From: Halieaceae bacterium
Lineage (GTDB): Bacteria > Pseudomonadota > Gammaproteobacteria > Pseudomonadales > Halieaceae
Assembly: GCA_018666055.1 (NCBI GenBank)
Contig: JABJAS010000207.1
Span: forward strand, 1 to 15,500
DNA length: 15,500 nucleotides
Direction of reading: 5' to 3'
Part shown: piece after piece, positions 1 to 5,825 of the stretch
Numbering within the stretch: the stretch's first letter is position 1
How the letters are laid out: each line of letters begins with the position of its first letter
Translations under genes and position numbers: made by a program
Notes under the pieces: generated by a model
What the model was told of the DNA's origin: nothing
The model's database searches: none
Seen by the model: the letters and a program-made list of their open reading frames with translations, nothing else

Positions 1-24
1 CAAGGCAAAGGTTTAGGCGCTATA

Positions 25-771
25 ATGCAGGGCATGTGGGCGTTCATTCATAAATTGGGGTCACCCCCTTGGTTTTTCGGATTCAGTGGCACACTGGTGC
101 GCTGGCTATTGCCGGTGACTGTTTTGCTGCTTGCGGTGGGTGCCTATTGGGGGTTGCTGGTTGCCCCCCCGGATTTTCGTCAGGGTAATTCCTACCGCAT
201 TATTTATATCCACGTTCCTGCAGCCGTTGTGGCATTGGCCGGCTATTACGTGATGGCGATTGCCGGCGCAATCAGTTTGATCTGGCGGATTAAGATGGCC
301 GACGTGGCCATGCGCGCGGCCGCTCCTGTGGGGGCTGTGCTAACGGCCGTTGCATTGGTGACCGGGGCGATTTGGGGTAAGCCGACATGGGGCGCTTGGT
401 GGGTATGGGACGCGCGGATTACGTCGATGCTGATCCTACTGTTCCTCTATCTTGGTGTGGTGGCGTTGTTTGAAGCGTATGAAAATAAGACCGCTGCAGC
501 AAAGGCTTGTGCGGTACTGACCTTGGTCGGCACTGTTAATATCCCTATTATTTATAAGTCAGTCGACTGGTGGTACTCGCTGCATCAACCTGCATCGCTC
601 AAATTTACGGGTGAGTCGGCTATTGATGCGAGTATGTTGTATCCCTTGTTGGTGATGATTGGCGCATTTTATTTGCTGTTCGCGATGTCGATGCTGCTGA
701 ACATGCGTGCAGAGTTGCTCTGGCAGCATCGGAACGCGCATTGGTTGCGGCAACGGTTGGATGTGTCTTGA
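25..771 (+). CDS. ccmC: Heme exporter/handling protein CcmC
   Basis: CcmC is the inner-membrane component that delivers heme to the chaperone CcmE in System I cytochrome c maturation. The product is 248 aa with about six hydrophobic segments. It carries the heme-handling tryptophan-rich WWD motif WGAWWVWD at residues 122-129. The two flanking periplasmic histidines are seen as YIHVPAA (H63) and WWYSLHQ (H187). The start is uncertain. ATG at 25 has a weak AGG at 15-17 with 7-base spacing. ATG at 34 gives an N-terminus (MWAFIHKL) that aligns without gaps to E. coli CcmC as I recall it, and places the histidines at 60 and 184 exactly as there. The stop TGA overlaps the ccmD ATG by one base. The gene lies in the distal part of a ccm operon; ccmA and ccmB are presumably upstream of the window. 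Confidence 0.96.
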   Translation: MQGMWAFIHKLGSPPWFFGFSGTLVRWLLPVTVLLLAVGAYWGLLVAPPDFRQGNSYRIIYIHVPAAVVALAGYYVMAIAGAISLIWRIKMADVAMRAAAPVGAVLTAVALVTGAIWGKPTWGAWWVWDARITSMLILLFLYLGVVALFEAYENKTAAAKACAVLTLVGTVNIPIIYKSVDWWYSLHQPASLKFTGESAIDASMLYPLLVMIGAFYLLFAMSMLLNMRAELLWQHRNAHWLRQRLDVS

Positions 772-956
772 TGTATTTTGAGTCCCTTGCTGCTGCATGG
801 CACATGGACGGCCATGGTGGTTATGTTTGGATGGCCTACGCACTGACGACGATAGCCGTGGTGTTGATGGTTTGGTTGCCACTGGCACGCTTTCGTCGAC
901 ACTTACGTTGGGTCAGCGCGGACCAGCTACGGCAAGACGCTGACAGTCAGTTATAA
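771..956 (+). CDS. ccmD: Heme exporter subunit CcmD
   Basis: CcmD is a small membrane protein that helps release the holo-CcmE heme chaperone from the CcmABC complex. The product is 61 aa, usual for the family. It has the typical amphipathic N-terminus followed by HGGYVWMAYAL and one transmembrane helix at about residues 18-39, then a basic cytoplasmic tail (RFRRHLRW). ATG at 771 was chosen because it overlaps the ccmC stop (TGATG) and gives the family-like start MYFESLAAAW. A TTG at 741 would add ten unsupported residues inside ccmC. There is no clear Shine-Dalgarno, so translation is probably coupled to ccmC. The assignment rests on position, size and the GGYVW motif, because CcmD sequences are poorly conserved. 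Confidence 0.9.
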   Translation: MYFESLAAAWHMDGHGGYVWMAYALTTIAVVLMVWLPLARFRRHLRWVSADQLRQDADSQL

Positions 957-1077
957 CTGCGGGTAACCATACTGCCTTCTGATCGAGAGGGCTCATTGAA
1001 AAGAGCGGGTGCTATGACAGATCAGTCCAGCAAGGCAATCACGGCGAAGCGGTGCGTTACCGCTTGGAGTGACTGAG
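957..1077 (+). promoter_or_regulatory. ccmD-ccmE intercistronic gap with hairpin
   Basis: This is the only sizeable gap within the ccm operon; the other junctions overlap. It contains a perfect 7-bp inverted repeat with a 5-base loop (AAGCGGT-GCGTT-ACCGCTT, 1047-1065). The repeat directly touches the GGAG Shine-Dalgarno of ccmE (1066-1069). A 20-codon frame beginning with ATG at 1014 ends at TGA 1074-1076, just before ccmE. I see no T-run after the hairpin, so it is not an ordinary intrinsic terminator. A role in setting CcmE translation or mRNA stability is inference. Confidence 0.45.
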
Positions 1078-1530
1078 ATGCACCCTGCGCGAAAACAACG
1101 CCTCATTTTGGTAAGTCTTGTGGTGGTGCTATCGAGTACCGCCATCGGATTAGCGGCGTATGCACTCAGAGATAACATCAATCTGTTCTACCCGCCGGCC
1201 GAAGTCGCGGCGGGCAAGGCGCCCATCGATCGCACAATCCGGTTAGGGGGAATGGTGGTTGAGGGCAGTATTGAACGCAGCCGTGACGAGCTCGACACCA
1301 CCTTTTGGGTGACAGACTACAAAGCCTCGGTCGCCATTCGTTATAGCGGTATATTGCCCGACTTGTTTGCGGAGGGGGAGGGCATCGTCGCTGAGGGTCG
1401 GCTTGACGAGCAAGGTGTATTGATTGCGACTCAGGTACTGGCGAAGCATGATGAAAATTATATGCCCCCCGAGGTTGCTGCGGCGCTCGAAGGGAATACG
1501 CCGCGCTCCGCTGCGCCGTATCAGCCATGA
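1078..1530 (+). CDS. ccmE: Periplasmic heme chaperone CcmE
   Basis: CcmE covalently binds heme through a histidine in the periplasm and passes it to the CcmF/H lyase. The product is 150 aa with an N-terminal signal anchor at about residues 8-28 and an OB-fold periplasmic domain. Family motifs are visible: NINLFYPP, RLGGMVVEGS, YSGILPDLF and the heme-attachment motif LAKHDENYMPPEV, with H124 as the heme-binding histidine and Y128 as the axial tyrosine. ATG at 1078 was preferred over GTG at 1069. GGAG at 1066-1069 has 8-base spacing to 1078 but would overlap the GTG, and MHPARKQRL is the usual family start. The stop overlaps the ccmF start by four bases (ATGA), so the two are translationally coupled. 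Confidence 0.96.
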   Translation: MHPARKQRLILVSLVVVLSSTAIGLAAYALRDNINLFYPPAEVAAGKAPIDRTIRLGGMVVEGSIERSRDELDTTFWVTDYKASVAIRYSGILPDLFAEGEGIVAEGRLDEQGVLIATQVLAKHDENYMPPEVAAALEGNTPRSAAPYQP

Positions 1531-3506
1531 TCCCTGAAATAGGACACCTCGCCCTTATTATCGCCTTCGTATTTGCGATGGGACTTGCAGTGATTCCGAT
1601 GTGGGGGGCGGTGCGCGGCAATAGCGCTGCGCTGAATCTCGCACCGACTCTCGCTATGGGCCTCCTAGTGTTTGTGGCCATTGCCTTTGCCATGCTCGCA
1701 GTCAGTTTCCTCAAAGATGACTTTTCAGTCGCCGTCGTCGCGGCAAATTCGAACAGCTTGTTGCCGGCCATCTTCAAGTTTTCTGCTTTGTGGGGTAACC
1801 ACGAAGGCTCTCTTCTACTGTGGGTGCTCATACTATCTGGGTGGATGGCGGCGGTGTCATGGTTCAGTCATGGACTGCCAAGCGTGATGGTTGCCCGGGT
1901 CTTGAGCGTGATGGGCATGATCGCGGTTGGTTTTCTCGCTTTTTCTCTCCTGACTTCGAACCCTTTCGAGCGTTTGCTCCCCAACATACCGCTCGATGGC
2001 AATGACTTAAATCCACTGCTTCAGGACCCGGGTTTGATTATCCATCCACCGCTTTTGTACATGGGTTACGTTGGATTATCGGTACCGTTCGCCTTCGCGA
2101 TCGCGGCGTTACTGGGGGGTAGATTGGATGCATCGTGGGCGAGATGGTCGCGTCCATGGACCAATGTGGCTTGGGGTTTTTTGTCGCTGGGGATCATGCT
2201 GGGAAGCTGGTGGGCTTACTACGAATTAGGATGGGGTGGCTGGTGGTTCTGGGATCCGGTCGAAAACGCGTCCTTCATGCCTTGGTTAATGGGCACCGCA
2301 TTGGTGCACAGCCTCGCCGTCACCGAGAAGCGGGGAGTGTTTCGGGCGTGGACGGTGTTGCTCGCTATTTTTGCTTTTTCATTGTCTTTGTTGGGGACGT
2401 TTTTGGTTCGCTCGGGCGTCCTAACCAGCGTCCATGCTTTTGCCTCTGATCCTGAGCGCGGGCTCTTTATTTTGATATTCCTCGCATTGGTCATAGGGGG
2501 GTCTTTACTGTTGTATGCCGTGAGAGCCCCTACTGTCGCAAGCCGCATTAATTACACCGCGGTGTCGCGGGAATCGCTGCTGATGGTCAATAACCTCGTG
2601 TTCACGGTATCCACGATCATTGTGCTGCTAGGCACGCTTTTCCCACTGGTGATGGATGCATTTTCGTTGGGTAAGTACTCTGTTGGACCGCCTTATTTCA
2701 ACGCGGTGTTTGTCCCTTTGATGGCATTAGTGATGCCTTTTATGGCCATTGGGCCTTTGTCGCGATGGCGTGAAGATTCTGCCGCTCGCTGGCTACACGA
2801 GTTGCTCGTACCGGGCGCAGTGGTGGTGGTGTTCGCGCTGGCGGTGCCCCTCCTTTTTGGGGGGCGGTTTAATGTGTGGATCGCGCTGGCGGTGCTGCTC
2901 TCGGGATGGGTGGCAATTGGCGTTCTGAAAGATTTGTGGCGTCGTCTTGGTGTGGGCTCTGGCTATGGATTGAGGTGGCAGACGTTAACCCCGAGTTTCT
3001 TGGGGATGGCAACGGCGCATTTGGGTTTTGCGGCCGTGGTCATGGGCGCGGTAGTCGTGACCCAGCTGAACGAAGAGCGTGATCTGCTGATGGAGGTGGG
3101 GGACGTCGAATTCCTCGGAGGGTATCGGTTCGAGCTGACGGCTCTATCACGGCAGGCGGGACCCAACTATATGGCAGATCAGGCAGTTTTTGAGATCACG
3201 CAGGGAGACAAGCCCATTGCGACCCTGATCCCCGAAAAGCGACGCTACTTTGCGAGCGGGCAAATGATGACTGAAGCGGCGATTGACGGGAGTGTCTGGC
3301 GCGATCTTGAGATCGCGTTGGGAGAGCCGGTCGAAGAGGGTGCCTGGGCGGTTCGACTGCAATTCAAGCCCATGGTGCGGTGGTTGTGGTTGGGTGGCGC
3401 GCTCATTGGCTTTGGTGCACTCCTGACGGTGGCAGACAGGCGCTATCGCAGGCAGTCAATGCGACAATCAGCCGCGGTAGCGGAGGCGACAGGGCTTGCG
3501 GGCTAA
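1527..3506 (+). CDS. ccmF: Cytochrome c heme lyase subunit CcmF
   Basis: CcmF is the large integral membrane subunit of the heme lyase. It carries heme b, reduces holo-CcmE heme and ligates it to apocytochrome c together with CcmH/CcmI. The product is 659 aa, typical length, with about fifteen hydrophobic segments. The WWD heme motif is WGGWWFWDPVEN at residues 236-247. Conserved histidines are seen in IIHPPLLYMG (H173), ALVHSLAVTEKRG (H261), SVHAFASDP (H303) and ATAHLGF (H498). The first three match E. coli numbering exactly; the last corresponds to E. coli H491. The start ATG overlaps the ccmE stop (ATGA), and MIPEIGH is the family N-terminus. The 3' end overlaps ccmG by 11 bases. A periplasmic domain occupies roughly residues 510-620 before the last helix. 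Confidence 0.98.
   Translation: MIPEIGHLALIIAFVFAMGLAVIPMWGAVRGNSAALNLAPTLAMGLLVFVAIAFAMLAVSFLKDDFSVAVVAANSNSLLPAIFKFSALWGNHEGSLLLWVLILSGWMAAVSWFSHGLPSVMVARVLSVMGMIAVGFLAFSLLTSNPFERLLPNIPLDGNDLNPLLQDPGLIIHPPLLYMGYVGLSVPFAFAIAALLGGRLDASWARWSRPWTNVAWGFLSLGIMLGSWWAYYELGWGGWWFWDPVENASFMPWLMGTALVHSLAVTEKRGVFRAWTVLLAIFAFSLSLLGTFLVRSGVLTSVHAFASDPERGLFILIFLALVIGGSLLLYAVRAPTVASRINYTAVSRESLLMVNNLVFTVSTIIVLLGTLFPLVMDAFSLGKYSVGPPYFNAVFVPLMALVMPFMAIGPLSRWREDSAARWLHELLVPGAVVVVFALAVPLLFGGRFNVWIALAVLLSGWVAIGVLKDLWRRLGVGSGYGLRWQTLTPSFLGMATAHLGFAAVVMGAVVVTQLNEERDLLMEVGDVEFLGGYRFELTALSRQAGPNYMADQAVFEITQGDKPIATLIPEKRRYFASGQMMTEAAIDGSVWRDLEIALGEPVEEGAWAVRLQFKPMVRWLWLGGALIGFGALLTVADRRYRRQSMRQSAAVAEATGLAG
3482..3486 (+). 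promoter_or_regulatory. Shine-Dalgarno that decides the ccmG TTG start
   Basis: GGAGG lies inside the 3' end of ccmF, nine bases before TTG 3496. There is no ATG or GTG in frame near the expected CcmG N-terminus, so this site supports initiation at TTG. Confidence 0.6.
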
Positions 3507-4050
3507 GCGATTCATTCCGTTAGCCGGCTTTGCGCTGCTGGCGTTACTGCTTTTTAAGGGGTTGTCGATTGACCCAACGGCCCTGCCAGCGGCCCGTCTA
3601 GGCCAGCCGTTCCCTGACTTTAGCCAGCCAGAACTTTTGACGGCGGAGGTCATTGGCGCGTCGGCGCTGCAGCCTCGGCCTGCTCTGGTCAATGTATGGG
3701 CGACCTGGTGCTACTCGTGCCGCGTTGAGCATCCCTATCTGCTGACTTTGGCCGCACAGGGCGTCCCTATTTATGGGCTGAATTATAAAGACGAGTCAGA
3801 AAAAGCACGGCAATGGCTCGTTGAACTGGGAGATCCTTATCGTCTCAATATTGCTGATCGTGACGGGACGGTGGGCCTTGATCTCGGTGTTTATGGCGCG
3901 CCAGAAACCTATGTCTTAGGTCCAGATGGCGTCATTTTACATCGGCATGTGGGCGTGCTCGATGAGGCGGTGTTTGAGCGCGATATTCGTCACTACTTCA
4001 CAAGCCCAGCGAAAGTGGCTCAAGTCAGTTCTTCAGGGGATGGTGAGTAG
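3496..4050 (+). CDS. ccmG: Thiol:disulfide interchange protein CcmG (DsbE)
   Basis: CcmG is a membrane-anchored periplasmic thioredoxin-like reductant that keeps the heme-binding cysteines of apocytochrome c, directly or through CcmH, reduced for heme attachment. The product is 184 aa with an N-terminal signal anchor at about residues 6-20 and a thioredoxin fold. The active site is WATWCYSC with C72 and C75. Other family marks are NYKDESEKA, the acidic insert LDLGVYGAPET, and the cis-proline P136. Initiation is at TTG, supported by GGAGG at 3482-3486; the gene overlaps ccmF by 11 bases in another frame. The dipeptide between the cysteines is Tyr-Ser rather than the Pro-Thr of E. coli. The last ten or so residues (VAQVSSSGDGE) look like a disordered tail. 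Confidence 0.95.
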   Translation: MRAKRFIPLAGFALLALLLFKGLSIDPTALPAARLGQPFPDFSQPELLTAEVIGASALQPRPALVNVWATWCYSCRVEHPYLLTLAAQGVPIYGLNYKDESEKARQWLVELGDPYRLNIADRDGTVGLDLGVYGAPETYVLGPDGVILHRHVGVLDEAVFERDIRHYFTSPAKVAQVSSSGDGE

Positions 4051-4502
4051 TGGGGCGCTTAATTTGCGCGCTCATTCTGGTCTCCTCTTCGGCGTGGGCC
4101 GTCATTGAAACGTATGAATTCTCGTCACCTGATTTGGCTTCGCGATATCACCTATTGAGTCAAGAACTGCGCTGTCCAAAATGCCAAAATCAAAATATCG
4201 CAGATTCTAATGCGCCCATAGCGCGCGATCTGAGGGTGGTGCTATACGAGCAATTGGAGGCCGGTCAAACTGACGCGGAAATTCTCGATTTTATGGTTGC
4301 CCGCTATGGTCAATTTGTTCGTTATCGGCCTGAGGTGGATCGCCAGACGGCCCTTTTGTGGTGGTCGCCTCTGCTGTTGCTGGTTTTAGGTGGCCTCGGG
4401 GTGGCGCGTCATTTTCGCAAAAAAGAGCATTACCCCGATCAAAGGCTGACGGCTGCGGAGCAGGAACAGGTTGATCGATTGTTAGAGGACCGAATTCCTT
4501 GA
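4050..4502 (+). CDS. ccmH: Cytochrome c biogenesis protein CcmH (CycL type)
   Basis: CcmH is a membrane-tethered periplasmic thiol oxidoreductase of the heme lyase complex. It handles the CXXCH cysteines of apocytochrome c. The product is 150 aa. A signal peptide covers residues 1-17 and ends in AWA. The family signature LRCPKCQNQNIADSNAPIA carries the redox pair C42 and C45. A transmembrane helix lies at about residues 102-119, followed by a short cytoplasmic tail. The start is GTG at 4050, overlapping the ccmG stop by one base, with AGGGGA (4035-4040) nine bases upstream. This is the short form without a TPR domain. The TPR part that is fused in E. coli CcmH is encoded by the next gene, ccmI. 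Confidence 0.96.
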   Translation: MGRLICALILVSSSAWAVIETYEFSSPDLASRYHLLSQELRCPKCQNQNIADSNAPIARDLRVVLYEQLEAGQTDAEILDFMVARYGQFVRYRPEVDRQTALLWWSPLLLLVLGGLGVARHFRKKEHYPDQRLTAAEQEQVDRLLEDRIP

Positions 4503-5701
4503 TCGATGATTTTTGGATCGCCGCGACAGCGCTGTTGCTCGGCGCGATAGTGTGGGTGCTCGTATTACCCCGGTATTGGCAGAGAAAGTACCCCACGGAA
4601 ACGAATGAAGACTGGCTGCGTCTCAGGCAGCGCGAGTTAGCAGGGGAGTCTGAGCAGTTGCAACAGGAGGCCGCACTGCGGCTCATCGAGGACGGCATTA
4701 TCGATGACGTGCCGCGCTCAGCGGGCCCCCTGATCTCTTCCAGGGCTGCCCAGTGGGCGGGCGTTGTGCTACTGACGGTATCGGTGCTGTCGCTTTACCA
4801 GCATCTAGGCAGTTGGGAGGACGTCAATATTGCACGTGCCTTATCGGATGTTGAGCGCGCTCAGCCTGCCGACATTATCGCGCTGATATCGCGGATTGAG
4901 ACACGCGCGGAGGCGAGGCCTGCTAATGCAGATTATGCCCTGCTGCTGGGCGAGTACTATTTGTCGGGTAATGATCCGACGGCGGCATTTAACTATTTTG
5001 ATCGTCTCGTTGTGATGGGGGCGTCGGCACCTGAAATCCTAGGCAAGGCCGCTCAGGCAGAGTTTCTCGCTAATGATCGCCAGCTCAGCGCAACGGCGCG
5101 GGCGCGTGCAGAGCAGGCGCTGGCGGTCAATACCGCGGAACCCGCGGCGCTGGCGACGTTGGGAATGGCTGCGTTTGAGGAATCCGATTTTCGCGCCGCT
5201 ATTCAGTACTGGCAACGCCTGCAAGCGTTGGAGCCCCCAGGTTCTCCGGGGTACACGATGCTCGCACAGATTATCGAACGCGCGCGAGTCGAGTTAGGTG
5301 AAGCGCCCACTGTGTTGGCTGACGAGTCGCTCGCTGGAGCGGCGCCCGCCATCTCATCGAAATCGCCGGGTGTGGACGTGGTGGTGAGAGTGCCTGAGGG
5401 TGCGCTTGTCCCTCCCAATGGGTCGGTGGTGTTCGTGCTGGCGCGTGCCGCAGGTACTGAACAGGGCATGCCTATCGCGGTCAGCCGGACCCAGCCGGAG
5501 CGTTGGCCGTTGTCGGTGAGACTGGATGATGGGCAATCGATGGCAGGTCAGCTGATATCGGAGATCACGGCCGTATCGATAGAGGTTCAAGTATCGATTG
5601 ATGGCCAGCCCGGCCGAGATAACGCGTTGTATTGGGGGCGGGTTGACGCCGTCACAGTGGGTGGTGTTGAGCCGGTTGTGATCGCCTTAACGGGCCAATA
5701 A
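4499..5701 (+). CDS. ccmI: Cytochrome c biogenesis protein CcmI (TPR subunit)
   Basis: CcmI is the apocytochrome c chaperone of the heme lyase; its periplasmic TPR domain holds the C-terminus of the apoprotein. The product is 400 aa. It has two N-terminal transmembrane helices (about residues 5-24 and 86-100) separated by a cytoplasmic segment rich in Glu, Arg and Leu. TPR-like helices follow at about 140-250 (for example YALLLGEYYLSGNDPTAAF). A C-terminal beta-rich domain at about 290-400 contains VFVLARAAG and ALYWGRVD, typical of the extended CcmI of pseudomonads. The start is TTG at 4499, overlapping the ccmH stop (TTGA), with GAGG at 4485-4488; the nearby ATG at 4506 is out of frame. It is the last recognisable ccm gene. 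Confidence 0.93.
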   Translation: MIDDFWIAATALLLGAIVWVLVLPRYWQRKYPTETNEDWLRLRQRELAGESEQLQQEAALRLIEDGIIDDVPRSAGPLISSRAAQWAGVVLLTVSVLSLYQHLGSWEDVNIARALSDVERAQPADIIALISRIETRAEARPANADYALLLGEYYLSGNDPTAAFNYFDRLVVMGASAPEILGKAAQAEFLANDRQLSATARARAEQALAVNTAEPAALATLGMAAFEESDFRAAIQYWQRLQALEPPGSPGYTMLAQIIERARVELGEAPTVLADESLAGAAPAISSKSPGVDVVVRVPEGALVPPNGSVVFVLARAAGTEQGMPIAVSRTQPERWPLSVRLDDGQSMAGQLISEITAVSIEVQVSIDGQPGRDNALYWGRVDAVTVGGVEPVVIALTGQ

Positions 5702-5747
5702 AGGGCTAATTCAGCATCAGCCATAGTGTTGTTGCTCGGAAGCATAT

Positions 5748-5767
5748 ACACTACATGTTGTGTTTTT
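5748..5767 (+). repeat. Imperfect 16-bp palindrome followed by TTTTT
   Basis: ACACTACATGTTGTGT (5748-5763) is symmetric at seven of its eight base pairs, and its last T begins a run of five T (5763-5767). It could be an operator half-site pair or a weak AT-rich terminator for the ccm operon. The stem is short and poor in G+C, so a terminator role is doubtful. Confidence 0.35.
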
Positions 5768-5771
5768 AGCT

Positions 5772-5799
5772 CGCTTCGGCACATCACGTGCCGAGAGCG
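5772..5799 (+). repeat. GC-rich hairpin in the smc leader
   Basis: CGCT-TCGGCAC (5772-5782) pairs with GTGCCGA-G-AGCG (5788-5799). This gives an 11-bp stem with one bulged G at 5795 and a 5-base loop (ATCAC). No T-run follows on either strand; a T-run instead precedes it on the + strand. That argues against a standard intrinsic terminator. It may be a 5'-UTR structure or a protein-binding site. Confidence 0.5.
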
Positions 5800-5809
5800 T
5801 ACCCGATAG

Positions 5810-5821
5810 GTATCCGGATAC
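5810..5821 (+). repeat. Perfect 12-bp palindrome at the smc ribosome-binding site
   Basis: GTATCCGGATAC is a perfect palindrome ending four bases before the smc ATG at 5826. The only Shine-Dalgarno-like bases, GGA at 5816-5818 with 7-base spacing, lie in its right arm. Either a repressor bound here or an RNA fold would affect smc initiation; both ideas are inference. Confidence 0.5.
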
Positions 5822-5825
5822 ATAA

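Larger units (their letters stand above)
5702..5825 (+). promoter_or_regulatory. ccmI-smc intergenic leader with clustered inverted repeats
   Basis: These 124 bases separate the ccm operon from smc and are likely to hold the smc promoter. I found no convincing -35/-10 pair; TATACA at 5745-5750 is the best -10-like hexamer but lacks a well-spaced -35. Three symmetric elements lie within about 75 bases and are listed separately (5748-5763, 5772-5799, 5810-5821). No strong GC-rich hairpin followed by a T-run is visible, so the ccm transcript may read through into smc. Confidence 0.45.

Noticed and set aside
21..26. TATAAT, a perfect -10 hexamer, at the ccmC start
   Set aside because: It overlaps the possible ATG at 25 and any -35 would fall at the window edge or outside it. 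Within a ccm operon it is most likely chance.
1178..1831. 217-aa open frame on the - strand
   Set aside because: It lies antisense to ccmE and ccmF, spans their junction and has a composition typical of a reverse shadow (rich in Arg, Pro, Ser, Ala). The + strand genes are clear family members.
5704..5722. GGCT...AGCC inverted repeat after ccmI as a terminator
   Set aside because: The stem is only four base pairs with an 11-base loop and no T-run follows.
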